Shown here piece after piece: positions 23,608-33,432 of a DNA stretch of 64,000 bases (position 1 is its first letter; each line of letters opens with the position of its first letter). Both the position numbers and the translations under genes were made by a program. The notes below the pieces were generated by a model, which worked only from the letters and a program-made list of their open reading frames with translations, was not told the DNA's origin and did not search any database. The DNA comes from Acidimicrobiia bacterium (GTDB lineage Bacteria; Actinomycetota; Acidimicrobiia; Acidimicrobiales; Bin134). The stretch covers positions 103,880 to 167,879 of the forward strand of contig JAJDUJ010000027.1 in assembly GCA_022826705.1 (NCBI GenBank). The letters are read 5' to 3'.

Positions 23608-24542
23608 AGCACCTTCTCTCGATCAACGATCTCGGTGCTGAGGGCATCGATGAGGTGTGCCGGTTGGCCGACCACTTCACGGAAGTGTCGCAGCGGCCCA
23701 TTCCCAAGGTTCCCGCCCTGCGGGGCAAGACGGTGGCCATGCTGTTCTATGAGGACTCCACTCGGACCCGGCTCTCGTTCGAGGTGGCGGCTCGGCGCCT
23801 TTCCGCCGACGTCATGGGCTTCAGCGTGTCGGCCTCTTCGGTCAACAAGGGGGAGTCGGTGCGCGACACCGTGGCCACCGTTTCGGCCATGGGTCCCGAC
23901 GCCATTGTCGTTCGCCACCGGTCGGCCGGAGTGCCCCAGCAGACCGCGGCCTGGACCCATGCCAGCGTTATCAACGCGGGGGACGGCTGGCATGAGCACC
24001 CCACCCAGGCGTTGCTCGATTGCTACACCATCCGCGATCGGCTGGGATCGGTGGCCGGTCGGCGCATCGTCATCGTGGGCGACATCAAACACTCCCGGGT
24101 GGCCCGCTCCTGCGTGATGGCGTTTACCGCGCTGGGGGCAAAGGTCACGCTGGTGGCGCCTCCTACCCTGTTGCCTCCGGAGGTGGGTTCGTGGCCAGTG
24201 GACATCAGCTTCAGCCTCGATGCCGTGCTCAGCGACTGCGACGTGGTGTACGGACTGCGGGTGCAGAAAGAGCGCCAGTCTGAGGCCCTGCTGCCTTCGC
24301 TGCGGGAATACACCGCCCAGTGGGGGCTCACGGTAGCTCGGGCCGCCCGCCTGCATCCCGACGCGCTGGTAATGCACCCCGGCCCGGTGAACCGGGGCGT
24401 GGAGATTGCCCCCGAGGTACTGGATCAGCCCAATGCCACCCTCAATGAGCAGGTGCGTCACGGCGTGGCAGTGCGGATGGCCGTCCTCTATCTGCTGTTG
24501 GCCGCCGATCCTGATCTGCGCCCCGAGGGGGCCGGCACATGA
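23604..24542 (+). CDS. pyrB: Aspartate carbamoyltransferase, catalytic chain
   Basis: Condenses carbamoyl phosphate and aspartate. 312 residues. Carbamoyl-phosphate motif FYEDSTRTRLSFE, VVRHRSAG, NAGDGWHEHPTQALLD and the aspartate-binding MHPGPVNRG are present. No regulatory pyrI chain follows. ATG overlaps the pyrR stop. The stop overlaps the first of two tandem mini-ORFs. Confidence 0.97.
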   Translation: MKHLLSINDLGAEGIDEVCRLADHFTEVSQRPIPKVPALRGKTVAMLFYEDSTRTRLSFEVAARRLSADVMGFSVSASSVNKGESVRDTVATVSAMGPDAIVVRHRSAGVPQQTAAWTHASVINAGDGWHEHPTQALLDCYTIRDRLGSVAGRRIVIVGDIKHSRVARSCVMAFTALGAKVTLVAPPTLLPPEVGSWPVDISFSLDAVLSDCDVVYGLRVQKERQSEALLPSLREYTAQWGLTVARAARLHPDALVMHPGPVNRGVEIAPEVLDQPNATLNEQVRHGVAVRMAVLYLLLAADPDLRPEGAGT

Positions 24543-24588
24543 GCCCTGAAGGAAATTTCCAATGAGCCCCGAAGGAAAGCCCCAATGA
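24539..24588 (+). other. Two tandem 8-codon bridge mini-ORFs, pyrB-pyrC
   Basis: MSPEGNFQ (24539-24565) starts on the pyrB stop; its TGA overlaps the ATG of MSPEGKPQ (24562-24588), whose TGA overlaps the pyrC ATG. All three junctions are ATGA. The two units are a 23-base tandem duplication, each with a GAAGGAAA ribosome-binding-like core, so each could load a ribosome for the next start. Confidence 0.5.
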
Positions 24589-25856
24589 GCACAGTGATCA
24601 AGGGCGGATTGGTCATCGACCAGACCGGAGAGCGCAACGCCGATGTGGTGGTGGAAGACGGGCGGGTTGTCGCGGTCGGTCCCGATCTGTCTGGCGATGA
24701 GGTCTTGGACGCTTCGGGCTGTGTGGTGGCCCCCGGCTTCGTGGATATCCACGCCCATTTGCGCCAGCCCGGCGCCGAGGAGGCCGAGACCATTGAGACC
24801 GGGAGTTGGGCCGCGGTCCGGGGCGGGTACAGCGCGGTGGTGGCCATGCCCAACACCAACCCGCCCATCGACTGCGCCGCCGTGGTCCAGGAGGTGCTGG
24901 CGCTGGGGCGCCTGGCCCCGTGCGACGTGTACACCTCTGGGGCCATCACCGTTGGCCGCAAAGGCGAGCAGCTGGCCCCCATGGCCGAGATGGCCGCGCT
25001 AGGGGTGCGGCTGTTTACCGATGACGGCAGAGGGGTCCAAGAGGCCGGGCTCATGCGCCGGGCCATGGAATACGCCGCGGGGCTGGGGGTGGTGCTGGCC
25101 CAGCACTGCGAGGTTGATTCTCTGGCCGTGGGGGGTCACATGCACGAAGGTGAGTGGTCCAGCCGCCTGGGCATTCCCGGTGTGCCTGCCGAGGCCGAGG
25201 AGCTCATGGTCATGCGGGACATCGCCCTCAGCCGCTTCACCGGCGCCCCCATCCACTTCCAACACCTGTCCACCCGGGGCTCCATCGCCATGGTGCGGGC
25301 CGCCCGTGAGGCCGGGGTGGAGGTCACCGCCGAGGCCGCCACCCACCATTTCACCCTCACCGACGAGGCCTGCGCCTCCTACGATCCGGTGTTCAAGGTC
25401 AACCCGCCCTTGCGCCCGGCGGATGATCGAGACGCGGTGCGCGAGGGTCTGTCCGACGGGGCCGTCGATGCCATCGCCACCGACCACGCCCCCCATTCTC
25501 CTGACACCAAGGAGATGCCCTTCGACCAGGCGCCACCGGGAATGCTCGGTTTGGAGACTGCCTTGGCTTTGGCACTCACCGAGCTCAACCTGCCCTTGGC
25601 TGAGGTGGTGGGGCTGCTCAGCTGGCAACCCGCAGCCATCGCCGGTCTGAAGGGGGTACACGGGGCGCCGATCGCCCCCGGCGGGTCGGCCAACCTGTGC
25701 GTATTCGACCCCAACGAGACCTGGACTGTCGATCCCGCTGCCCTGGCCAGCCGATCCCGCAACACCCCTTACGCCGGACGCCAAGTGCGCGGCCGGGTTC
25801 GCCACACCATTGTCGGCGGTCGCCCGGTGCTGGTCGACCAGGAGATGCGGCCATGA
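24585..25856 (+). CDS. pyrC: Dihydroorotase
   Basis: Zinc amidohydrolase that cyclises carbamoyl aspartate. 423 residues, type I/class as in actinobacteria. Metal ligands DIHAHLRQPG, the TSGAITVG lysine region replaced by the usual carboxylated-lysine area, HCE, HHFTLT and the TDHAPH aspartate are visible. ATG lies in an ATGA overlap with the second mini-ORF. Confidence 0.96.
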   Translation: MSTVIKGGLVIDQTGERNADVVVEDGRVVAVGPDLSGDEVLDASGCVVAPGFVDIHAHLRQPGAEEAETIETGSWAAVRGGYSAVVAMPNTNPPIDCAAVVQEVLALGRLAPCDVYTSGAITVGRKGEQLAPMAEMAALGVRLFTDDGRGVQEAGLMRRAMEYAAGLGVVLAQHCEVDSLAVGGHMHEGEWSSRLGIPGVPAEAEELMVMRDIALSRFTGAPIHFQHLSTRGSIAMVRAAREAGVEVTAEAATHHFTLTDEACASYDPVFKVNPPLRPADDRDAVREGLSDGAVDAIATDHAPHSPDTKEMPFDQAPPGMLGLETALALALTELNLPLAEVVGLLSWQPAAIAGLKGVHGAPIAPGGSANLCVFDPNETWTVDPAALASRSRNTPYAGRQVRGRVRHTIVGGRPVLVDQEMRP

Positions 25857-25897
25857 CCCGGCTGGTGCGGGCATCGGCTTTGGAGGCCACGCCATGA
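25853..25897 (+). other. Bridge mini-ORF pyrC-carA (14 codons)
   Basis: ATG overlaps the pyrC stop (ATGA). The frame [14 protein letters not shown] ends in a TGA overlapping the carA ATG (ATGA). The carA ribosome-binding site GGAGG lies within it. Confidence 0.45.
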
Positions 25898-27042
25898 TCC
25901 GCCCCGCGGCGCTGGTGCTCAGCGACGGCGAGGTGTTCGAAGGTGAGGCCATAGGCGCAGAACCGCCCGACGGGATCACCTCTGGAGAGGTGGTGTTCAA
26001 CACGGTGCTGACCGGCTATCAGGAGGTGATCACCGATCCGTCCTACGCCGGGCAGATCATCACCTTCACCTACCCCCACATCGGCAACTACGGCGTCGCG
26101 CCGGCCGATCACGAGAGCCGCCGACCCTTCTGCCGGGGCGTGATCGTGCGGGACATGGCCCGCCGCCGCTCCAACTGGCGCTCGACCGGCGACTTGGAGG
26201 CGTTCTTGGTCAACCAGGGCATCGCCGGCCTCGCCGGGGTGGACACCCGGCGGCTCACCACCCACATCCGCGACGCCGGTGCCATGCCCGGTGCCTTCGG
26301 CACCGCCTCAGAGTCCGACCTGCGGGCCGCCGCCGCAGCCGAGCCCGGCACCGACGGAATCGACTTGGTGGCCACCGTCACCCGCTCGGAGTCCGAGCAC
26401 TTCACCAGTACCAGGGACGGCGGCAAGCCTCCCCACCAAGTGGTGGCCCTGGACTTCGGGCTCAAGGCCACCATCGTCCGCCACCTGCGGACCATCGCCC
26501 ACGTGGAGGTGGTGCCCGCCAGCACGTCCGCGGCCGACATCTTGGCCCGACAGCCCGACGGGGTGTTCCTGTCCAACGGACCCGGCGATCCGGAGGCGGT
26601 AGCGGGCGCGGTGGGAACTATCTCAGGACTGCTGGGCGAGGTACCGATCTTCGGAATCTGCCTAGGTCACCAGCTTCTGGCCGCAGCGCTGGGCGGAGAG
26701 ACCTACAAACTGCCCTTCGGCCACCACGGCGGCAACCACCCGGTGCGAAACCTGGCCACCGGCGCGGTGGAGATCACCAGCCAGAACCACAACTTCTGCG
26801 TGGCCGACAGCTCCATACCCGGTGCCGACATCACCCATATCAACCTCAACGACCACACCGTGGAGGGCCTGCGCTGCCGCGACCTGCCCGCGTTCAGCGT
26901 GCAGTACCACCCTGAAGCCGGCCCCGGCCCCCACGACTCCCGCTATCTGTTTGCCCAGTTCGACGAGCTCATGGACGGCCTCCACACAACTGAGTCAGGC
27001 CCAGCCCAAGGCCAGCTGCTCGGAGGGGCGACCCATGCCTAA
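25894..27042 (+). CDS. carA: Carbamoyl-phosphate synthase, small (glutaminase) subunit
   Basis: Hydrolyses glutamine and passes ammonia to CarB. 382 residues. N-terminal CPSase_sm domain ([31 protein letters not shown]). Class I amidotransferase domain with nucleophile Cys in GICLGHQLL and the His/Glu pair in VQYHPEA. ATG has GGAGG seven bases upstream. Overlaps carB by eight bases. Confidence 0.97.
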   Translation: MIRPAALVLSDGEVFEGEAIGAEPPDGITSGEVVFNTVLTGYQEVITDPSYAGQIITFTYPHIGNYGVAPADHESRRPFCRGVIVRDMARRRSNWRSTGDLEAFLVNQGIAGLAGVDTRRLTTHIRDAGAMPGAFGTASESDLRAAAAAEPGTDGIDLVATVTRSESEHFTSTRDGGKPPHQVVALDFGLKATIVRHLRTIAHVEVVPASTSAADILARQPDGVFLSNGPGDPEAVAGAVGTISGLLGEVPIFGICLGHQLLAAALGGETYKLPFGHHGGNHPVRNLATGAVEITSQNHNFCVADSSIPGADITHINLNDHTVEGLRCRDLPAFSVQYHPEAGPGPHDSRYLFAQFDELMDGLHTTESGPAQGQLLGGATHA

Positions 27043-30000
27043 GAGAACCGACATCGAGTCGATCCTCCTGATCGGGTCGGGTCCCATCGTGATCGGCCAG
27101 GCCTGCGAGTTCGACTACTCCGGCACCCAGGCCTGCCGGGTGCTGCGCGACGAGGGGTATCGGGTAGTCCTGGCCAACTCCAATCCGGCCACCATCATGA
27201 CCGATCCCGAGTTCGCCGACGCCACCTACGTGGAGCCTCTCAGCCTGGAGGTGCTCACCGGCATTATCCAGCGGGAGCAGCCCGACGTGCTGCTGCCCAC
27301 CCTGGGAGGGCAGACCGCGCTCAACCTGGCCATGGAGCTCATCGAGTCGGGGGTGGTGGACAAGTACGGGGTGGAGGTGATCGGTGCCGATCAGACCGCC
27401 ATCTCCACCGCTGAGGACCGGGCTAAGTTCCGCCAGGCCATGATCGACATCGGATTGCCCGTGCCCCCTTCGGCCACCGCCCACACCCTGGACGAGGCGG
27501 TGGAGGTCATGGAGCGCATCGGGCTTCCCGTGATCATCCGGCCCGCGTACATCCTGGGTGGCACCGGCACCGGCATCGCCCACACTCCCGAGCAGGGACG
27601 GGACATGGCCGCCCACGGCCTGGCGGCCAGCCCCATCAGCGAGATCCTCATCGAGCAGTCGATCGCCGGATGGAAAGAGTACGAGCTGGAGGTGATGCGC
27701 GACCGGGCCGACAACTGCGTGGTGGTGTGCACCATCGAGAACCTCGATCCCATGGGGGTACACACCGGCGACTCCATCACCGTGGCTCCGGCTCAGACTC
27801 TTTCCGATGTGGAGTACCAGGCGCTGCGGGACGCCGCCTTTGCCTGCATTCGCCGGGTCGGGGTGGAAACCGGCGGCTCCAACATCCAGTTCGCGGTGAA
27901 CCCCGAAAACGGCGATTTCGTGATCATCGAGATGAACCCGAGGGTGTCGCGCTCATCGGCGCTGGCCTCCAAGGCCACCGGGTTTCCCATCGCCAAGATC
28001 GCCGCCCGCCTGGCAGTGGGCTACACCCTCGACGAGATTCCAAACGACATCACCGAGAAGACGCCGGCCTGCTTCGAGCCGGTCATCGACTACGTGGTCA
28101 CCAAAGTGCCCCGGTGGGCGTTCGAGAAGTTCTCCGGGGTGTCAGGGGTGCTCAACACCCAGATGCAGTCGGTGGGGGAGGTCATGTCCATCGCCCGCAC
28201 CTTCACCGAGTCGTTGCAAAAGGGGCTGCGATCGCTGGAGCTCGGCCGCCACGGGCTCAACGCCGACCCGGCCGAGGCCGCCTACGACTCCCTCAGCGAC
28301 AAAGAGCTGCTGGCCGCCGCCGCGGTGCCCACCCCCGAGCGGATCTTCCAACTCGAGGCCCTGCTGCGGCGGGGGCTCACAGTGGCAGAGCTGTTCGAGG
28401 CCACCAAGGTTGACCCGTGGTTCTGCGACCAGATCCTCCAGATCACCGAGGAGCGGGCCGCGCTAGCCGAGTGCGGCTTCGACGCCATGACCCCCCGGGC
28501 GTGGAAGCGGGCCAAGCAGTTCGGCTTCTCCGATGAGCAGCTCGGCTATCTCTGGGATGTGCCCGCGGCCGAGGTGCGGGCGGCCCGCATCGCCGCCGGC
28601 GTGGAGGCCACTTTCAAAACAGTGGACACCTGCTCGGCCGAGTTCGAGGCCGAGACCCCGTACCACTACTCCACTTATGAAGACGTGGGCGAGGTGGCCC
28701 CCTCTGATCGGGCCAAGGTGATCATTCTGGGGTCGGGTCCGAACCGGATCGGCCAGGGGATCGAGTTCGACTACTGCTGCGTCCACGCCTGCTTCGCGCT
28801 CTCGGAGGCCGGCTATGAGACCATCATGGTCAACTGCAACCCGGAGACGGTGTCCACCGACTACGACACCAGCGACCGACTGTATTTCGAGCCCCTCACT
28901 GAAGAGGACGTGCTCAACGTGATCGACGCCGAACTCCGGTCCTCGCAGATCGCAGGTGGCCCCGGCATTGCCGGAATTGTCGTCTCGCTCGGGGGCCAGA
29001 CCCCGCTGAAGTTGGCCGGCATGCTTCCCAAAGGACTGGTGGTGGGCACCAGCCCCGAGAGCATCGACCTGGCCGAGGACCGGGAGCGCTGGAATGCCCT
29101 GTGCGCCCGCCTCGACATCCCCCAGCCGGCCGGGGGCACCGCAGCCACCTCCGAGGAGGCACTGGCGGTGGCCGACCGCATCGGCTACCCCGTGCTGGTG
29201 CGGCCCTCCTATGTGCTGGGGGGTCGGGCCATGGTGATCGTCTATACCGACGAGGATCTCCGAGAAGCCATGGCCGAGATGGCCGCCTCCGGCTCATTGG
29301 GCCGGGAGGGAGGGCTGTCGGCTGAACGGCCGGTGCTGATCGACCGCTTCTTGGAAGACGCCACCGAAGTGGACGTGGACGCCATCCGGGACATGTACGG
29401 AGAGGTGCTCATCGGCGGAGTGATGGAGCACGTGGAGGAGGCCGGAGTCCATTCCGGCGACAGCGCGTGCATGCTGCCGCCGGTCCACCTCTCCGAGGCC
29501 ACCGTGGCCCTGCTGGAGCGCCACGTGAAGGACATCGCCAGCGCGCTGGATGTGGTCGGGTTGATCAACGTGCAGTTCGCGGTCAAGCAATTCGGCATCG
29601 GGGCGGCCGACCAGGTGTTCGTATTGGAGGCCAATCCCCGGGCATCGCGCACGGTGCCGTTTGTGGCCAAGGCCACCGGCGTGCCCTTGGTGAAAGTGGC
29701 CACCCGGGTCATGATGGGTTCCAGCCTGGCCGATCTACGACAGGAGGGGCTGTTGGGAAACCGGGCCAACGGCGACCACATATCGGTCAAGGAGGCCGTG
29801 CTCCCGTTTAACAAGTTCCCCGAGGCCGACGCCATCCTCGGTCCGGAGATGAAGTCCACCGGCGAGGTGATGGGCATCGACCTGCGTCCGGGATTGGCCT
29901 TCGCCAAGAGCCAGATCGCGGCGGGCGCCCCGCTGCCCGCCAACGGCACCGTGTTGATGTCGTTGGCCGACCGGGACAAAGCCGCCGGGGTGGAGATGGC

Positions 30001-30373
30001 CCGAGGCTTCACCGGCCTTGGCCTGGACATTGCGGCCACTTCAGGCACCGCGGCCGCGCTGTCCGAAGCCGGTGTGCCGGTGGCCGAGGTGGTGGCCAAG
30101 GTCGGCGAGGTGGGCACCAACGTGGTGGAACTGATCGACGACGGGCGGGTGCAGTTGGTGGTCAACACCCCGAGGGGCCGCGGATCACGGGCCGATGGCG
30201 ATCACATCCGCCGGGCGGCCAGCCGCAACCGAGTACCTCTTTTGACCACCGCTTCGGCCGGGTTGGCCGCCGCCGACGGCATGGTCGACTGGGCCCGTCA
30301 CCAACTGCGGGTTCGGACCCTCCAGGAATACCACCGCGGTGTGACCAGCGATCAGCTGGCTCTCGATCTGTGA
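27035..30373 (+). CDS. carB: Carbamoyl-phosphate synthase, large subunit
   Basis: Makes carbamoyl phosphate for pyrimidines and arginine. 1112 residues with duplicated ATP-grasp halves. First half: [45 protein letters not shown]. Second half: [46 protein letters not shown]. The C-terminal MGS-like allosteric domain follows ([21 protein letters not shown]). Start ATG inside the end of carA. Stop overlaps a five-codon bridge to pyrD. Confidence 0.98.
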   Translation: MPKRTDIESILLIGSGPIVIGQACEFDYSGTQACRVLRDEGYRVVLANSNPATIMTDPEFADATYVEPLSLEVLTGIIQREQPDVLLPTLGGQTALNLAMELIESGVVDKYGVEVIGADQTAISTAEDRAKFRQAMIDIGLPVPPSATAHTLDEAVEVMERIGLPVIIRPAYILGGTGTGIAHTPEQGRDMAAHGLAASPISEILIEQSIAGWKEYELEVMRDRADNCVVVCTIENLDPMGVHTGDSITVAPAQTLSDVEYQALRDAAFACIRRVGVETGGSNIQFAVNPENGDFVIIEMNPRVSRSSALASKATGFPIAKIAARLAVGYTLDEIPNDITEKTPACFEPVIDYVVTKVPRWAFEKFSGVSGVLNTQMQSVGEVMSIARTFTESLQKGLRSLELGRHGLNADPAEAAYDSLSDKELLAAAAVPTPERIFQLEALLRRGLTVAELFEATKVDPWFCDQILQITEERAALAECGFDAMTPRAWKRAKQFGFSDEQLGYLWDVPAAEVRAARIAAGVEATFKTVDTCSAEFEAETPYHYSTYEDVGEVAPSDRAKVIILGSGPNRIGQGIEFDYCCVHACFALSEAGYETIMVNCNPETVSTDYDTSDRLYFEPLTEEDVLNVIDAELRSSQIAGGPGIAGIVVSLGGQTPLKLAGMLPKGLVVGTSPESIDLAEDRERWNALCARLDIPQPAGGTAATSEEALAVADRIGYPVLVRPSYVLGGRAMVIVYTDEDLREAMAEMAASGSLGREGGLSAERPVLIDRFLEDATEVDVDAIRDMYGEVLIGGVMEHVEEAGVHSGDSACMLPPVHLSEATVALLERHVKDIASALDVVGLINVQFAVKQFGIGAADQVFVLEANPRASRTVPFVAKATGVPLVKVATRVMMGSSLADLRQEGLLGNRANGDHISVKEAVLPFNKFPEADAILGPEMKSTGEVMGIDLRPGLAFAKSQIAAGAPLPANGTVLMSLADRDKAAGVEMARGFTGLGLDIAATSGTAAALSEAGVPVAEVVAKVGEVGTNVVELIDDGRVQLVVNTPRGRGSRADGDHIRRAASRNRVPLLTTASAGLAAADGMVDWARHQLRVRTLQEYHRGVTSDQLALDL

Positions 30374-30387
30374 GTTCGACTAGATGA
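30370..30387 (+). other. Bridge mini-ORF carB-pyrD (5 codons)
   Basis: GTG overlaps the carB stop (GTGA). VSSTR follows, and the TGA overlaps the pyrD ATG (ATGA). So short that chance is a fair explanation by itself; its weight comes from the repeated pattern. Confidence 0.3.
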
Positions 30388-31325
30388 GTCGGGGCGAACC
30401 GAAGTCGGCGTTGGACACCGCCATCGGCTCGGTTCGGTTGCCCAACCCGGTGATGACCGCCTCGGGCACGGTGGGCCACGGCACCGAGTTGGCCCGCTAC
30501 CTGGACTACTCAAAGCTGGGAGCAGTGGTGGTCAAGTCGCTGGCCCCCTACGAGTGGCCCGGCAATCCGCCCCCCCGGGTCCACCCCGTCCCCGCGGGGA
30601 TGATCAACAGCGTGGGCCTGCAAGGGCCCGGCCTGCCCCGGTGGCTGGCCGAGGAACTGCCGGTGCTGGCCGACACCGGTGCCCGGGTAGTGGCGTCGAT
30701 TTGGGGGCGAACCCTCGACGACTACAAGGCCGCCGCCGACCTGCTGGCGGCGGCCAGCAGCCTGGCGATGGATGCGGTGGTGGCAGTGGAGGTCAACGTC
30801 TCCTGTCCCAACCTGGAGGATCGGGGGCGCATGTTCTCTCACTCCGCGGCAATGACCCGGGCCGCGCTGGCGGCTACCGAAGCCTGTGGCCTTCCCCGCT
30901 GGGCCAAGCTCAGCGCCACGGGTGATCTGGTGGAGATTGCCGGCGCTGCGGTGGAAGGCGGCGCTGAGGCTCTGACTCTGATCAACACCCTGCTGGGCAT
31001 GGTTATCGACGTCGAAGACCGCAAGCCCATGCTGGGCGCTGGTGGGGGAGGAGTGTCGGGCCGGGCCATGGGCCCGGTGGCGGTGAGGTCGGTCTTCGAC
31101 GTGCACGCCGCCCTGCCCGAGGTGCCAATCGTCGGAGTGGGTGGCATCGCCTCGGGGGCCGATGCGGTGGAGATGATGATGGCCGGGGCCCGTGCCGTGC
31201 AGGTGGGCACCGCCACGTTCGCCGACCCTCGGGCCCCCGCCAAGGTCTTGCGGGAACTGGCCCACTGGTGCGCCACCCACGGCGTGAGTCGACTGGACGA
31301 GCTGATTGGAGCAGCCCATGAGTAA
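30384..31325 (+). CDS. pyrD: Dihydroorotate dehydrogenase, class 1 (1B-like)
   Basis: FMN flavoprotein of 313 residues oxidising dihydroorotate. NPVMTASGTVGHG, NSVGLQGPG, VNVSCPN with the class 1 catalytic cysteine, INTLLGM and the phosphate-binding GVGGIASGADAVEM are visible. Class 1B enzymes work with an electron-transfer subunit PyrK, which is not encoded here. Most actinobacteria known to me use membrane class 2 PyrD. Overlaps pyrF by eight bases. Confidence 0.9.
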   Translation: MSRGEPKSALDTAIGSVRLPNPVMTASGTVGHGTELARYLDYSKLGAVVVKSLAPYEWPGNPPPRVHPVPAGMINSVGLQGPGLPRWLAEELPVLADTGARVVASIWGRTLDDYKAAADLLAAASSLAMDAVVAVEVNVSCPNLEDRGRMFSHSAAMTRAALAATEACGLPRWAKLSATGDLVEIAGAAVEGGAEALTLINTLLGMVIDVEDRKPMLGAGGGGVSGRAMGPVAVRSVFDVHAALPEVPIVGVGGIASGADAVEMMMAGARAVQVGTATFADPRAPAKVLRELAHWCATHGVSRLDELIGAAHE

Positions 31326-32034
31326 GACGACGCGCGATCCCCGCCTGGCCATCGCGTTGGACGTGGATGATCTGAATATGGCCAGTTTGATGGCCGATGC
31401 TGTTCACCCCTGGATGGGTGTGGCCAAAGTCGGATTCGAGCTGTTCTCCACCGCTGGTCCTGCCGCGATCACCGCCGCCATTGATCGAGGCTATGAGGTG
31501 TTCGCCGACCTCAAGCTGCACGACATCCCCACCACAGTGGGCCGGGCCGCCGCCAAGCTGGGTAGAACTGGGGTCCGCTGGCTGACCGTCCACACGGTAG
31601 GCGGGGCCGACATGCTGCGGGCCGGAGTGGAGGGCCTGGCTGAGGGCAGCGACGGAGCCGCCCAGGTCCTAGGAGTGACCATTCTTACCAGCGATGCCGA
31701 CCGATCCCGAGAAAAGCTCGAAGCGCGGGTGGCGCTTGCCCGAGACGCCGGTTGTGGCGGGGTGATCTGCTCGGCCGCTGATATCGGAGTGGTCAAAGAA
31801 GTCGCGCCCGAGCTGAAGCGCGTGGTGCCCGGCATCCGGCTTCCCGACTCAAGCAACGACGACCAAGCCTCGGTGGCCACCCCCGAAGGCGCCATCGCCG
31901 CAGGGGCTTCCATATTGGTGATCGGCCGGACCGTTACCTCACCGGTCCAGGGGATGACCGTCGGCTCTGCGCACTTGGCCCATGCGCTGGCCGACATGGC
32001 CGACAGGGCTCGGCTGGTGGCGACCGGCATTTAG
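31318..32034 (+). CDS. pyrF: Orotidine 5'-phosphate decarboxylase
   Basis: Last step to UMP. 238 residues, TIM barrel. The catalytic Asp-Lys-Asp array is in FADLKLHDIPTT. The N-terminal ALDVDD and the phosphate-binding IRLPDSSNDDQ / VIGRTVTSP complete the site. ATG starts inside the pyrD end (ATGAG). Ends the pyr operon; pyrE is not in the window. Confidence 0.96.
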   Translation: MSKTTRDPRLAIALDVDDLNMASLMADAVHPWMGVAKVGFELFSTAGPAAITAAIDRGYEVFADLKLHDIPTTVGRAAAKLGRTGVRWLTVHTVGGADMLRAGVEGLAEGSDGAAQVLGVTILTSDADRSREKLEARVALARDAGCGGVICSAADIGVVKEVAPELKRVVPGIRLPDSSNDDQASVATPEGAIAAGASILVIGRTVTSPVQGMTVGSAHLAHALADMADRARLVATGI

Positions 32035-32053
32035 GTATTTCGTTGTGAATACA

Positions 32054-32092
32054 GGGGAAATCCCCAACAAGACTTGAAGTTCAAACTACAAT
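32054..32092 (+). promoter_or_regulatory. Leaderless promoter of mihF with GGGGAAATCCCC palindrome
   Basis: TACAAT (32087-32092), six bases, then the ATG of mihF. GGGGAAATCCCC (32054-32065) has five-base inverted arms and overlaps where a -35 would fall, so it may be an operator. The nearby first ATG (32090) gives only two codons and was rejected as a start. Confidence 0.55.
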
Positions 32093-32098
32093 GGTGTA

Positions 32099-32416
32099 AT
32101 GGCAGGACCCCCACAACTGACAGCAGAGCAGCGCCAGGCGGCGTTGGCTAAGGCCGGAGAGGTGCGCCGCAAGCGCGCTGAGGTCAAGCAAAAGCTCAAG
32201 ATGAGGTCGATTTCGCTCTCTGACCTGCTGGCACAAGCGGAAACCGATGACGTGGTCGCCGGAACCAAAGTGCTCGCCGTCCTGGAATCTCTTCCGGGCA
32301 TGGGCAAGGTTCGGGCCCGCAGGATGATGGAGGAGATCGGCATTGCCGATAGTCGCCGCATCCGCGGGCTGGGCGATCAGCAGCGGGCCTCGTTGCTCGC
32401 ACGCTGCGGCGACTAG
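32099..32416 (+). CDS. mihF: Integration host factor, actinobacterial type
   Basis: Nucleoid-associated DNA-binding protein of 105 residues, unrelated to proteobacterial IHF and typical of Actinomycetota. A basic helical N-terminus ([12 protein letters not shown]) precedes the helix-hairpin-like [18 protein letters not shown] and [15 protein letters not shown]. Sits upstream of gmk, its usual position in the phylum. Ends with two adjacent in-frame TAG codons. Confidence 0.93.
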   Translation: MAGPPQLTAEQRQAALAKAGEVRRKRAEVKQKLKMRSISLSDLLAQAETDDVVAGTKVLAVLESLPGMGKVRARRMMEEIGIADSRRIRGLGDQQRASLLARCGD

Positions 32417-32427
32417 TAGATCAGCCA

Positions 32428-32982
32428 CTGATCATCGTCTTGTCCGGCCCCGGCGGGGTCGGCAAAGGGACAATCGCGGCCGCGCTGGTGGCCGCGGACC
32501 CCAAACTCTGGCTGAGTCGCTCGTGGACGACGCGCGTGCGCCGTCCCGGAGAGCCGGAAACTGCCTACGTGTTTGCAAACGAGGCCGAGTTTCGGGCCAA
32601 GGTCGCCGAGGGAGGTTTCGTGGAGTGGGCGGAGATCGCCGGCAATCTCTACGGAACGCCCCAGCCTGATCCCCCGGCAGGCCGCGATGTGTTGCTGGAA
32701 ATCGATGTCCAGGGCGCGGCCCAAGTGCGGGAGAACCGTCCTGAGGCTCTGTGCATCTTCGTCGAGGCACCTTCGGCCGCGGAACAGGAATCACGGCTGC
32801 GGGGCCGGGGCGATTCCGAGAGCCACATCGCCAAGCGGCTGGCGCTGGCCGACTCCGAGCGAATCCAGGCCTACGAGCTCAACGCGATCCACGTTGTCAA
32901 CGACAGCCTTGCCGAAGCGGTGGCTTCCGTTGCCGCCCTCATTGAAAATGCCCGCCAGGAGCGGGCCGACAATGACGATTAA
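32428..32982 (+). CDS. gmk: Guanylate kinase, start codon uncertain
   Basis: ATP-dependent phosphorylation of GMP. P-loop [10 protein letters not shown], substrate motif [24 protein letters not shown] and [12 protein letters not shown] are present. The conserved first beta-strand LIIVLSGPG begins upstream of the only standard start (TTG 32440), which would remove it. No ATG or GTG exists in this frame back to the preceding stop at 32350. CTG 32428, within a CTGA, is used here as the best guess for the start. About 184 residues, short for the family. Confidence 0.85.
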   Translation: MIIVLSGPGGVGKGTIAAALVAADPKLWLSRSWTTRVRRPGEPETAYVFANEAEFRAKVAEGGFVEWAEIAGNLYGTPQPDPPAGRDVLLEIDVQGAAQVRENRPEALCIFVEAPSAAEQESRLRGRGDSESHIAKRLALADSERIQAYELNAIHVVNDSLAEAVASVAALIENARQERADNDD

Positions 32983-33044
32983 CTCATCTTTCCCTGATAT
33001 CATTTACCCGCTCTCCCCAGACTTGTTGGAAGAAGGCTGCACAG

Positions 33045-33425
33045 ATGTCTGAACAACACGACACCATGATGTATCCCACCATTGAGGAGCTCTTGGGCCG
33101 CACCGATTCCAAGTTCCGCCTGGTAACGCTGGGAGCGCTGCGGGCCTGCCAGATCAACTCCTATTTCGGCCAGCTCGGCGAGGGCTTGGGCGCGATGGTG
33201 CCGCCCCAGGTGTTGACCATGTCCCGCAAACCCCTGTCGATTGCCTTCGAGGAGATCGCGTCCGACAAGATCATCGCCACTGATCCTCCCGAGGTCACCG
33301 AAGAGGACTTGTTGGCCGATTCCATGATTCCCACAGGCGAAGCCAATCTGGAAGAAGCCGCTCTAGAGCAAGCCGACGGTGATGACGCTGGTCTAGACGA
33401 GGCCGATCTGGACTCAGCGTCCTGA
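33045..33425 (+). CDS. rpoZ: DNA-directed RNA polymerase omega subunit
   Basis: 126 residues. The core MMYPTIEELLGRTDSKFRLV and GALRACQINSYFG match omega; PLSIAFEEIASDKI matches its C-terminal part. A long acidic tail (EEDLLADS to DEADLDSAS) extends it, a feature of some actinobacteria. GAAGAAGG ribosome-binding site before the ATG. A TATCAT box near 32998 may supply a promoter. The coaBC gene starts seven bases after the stop. Confidence 0.93.
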   Translation: MSEQHDTMMYPTIEELLGRTDSKFRLVTLGALRACQINSYFGQLGEGLGAMVPPQVLTMSRKPLSIAFEEIASDKIIATDPPEVTEEDLLADSMIPTGEANLEEAALEQADGDDAGLDEADLDSAS

Positions 33426-33432
33426 CAAACCC

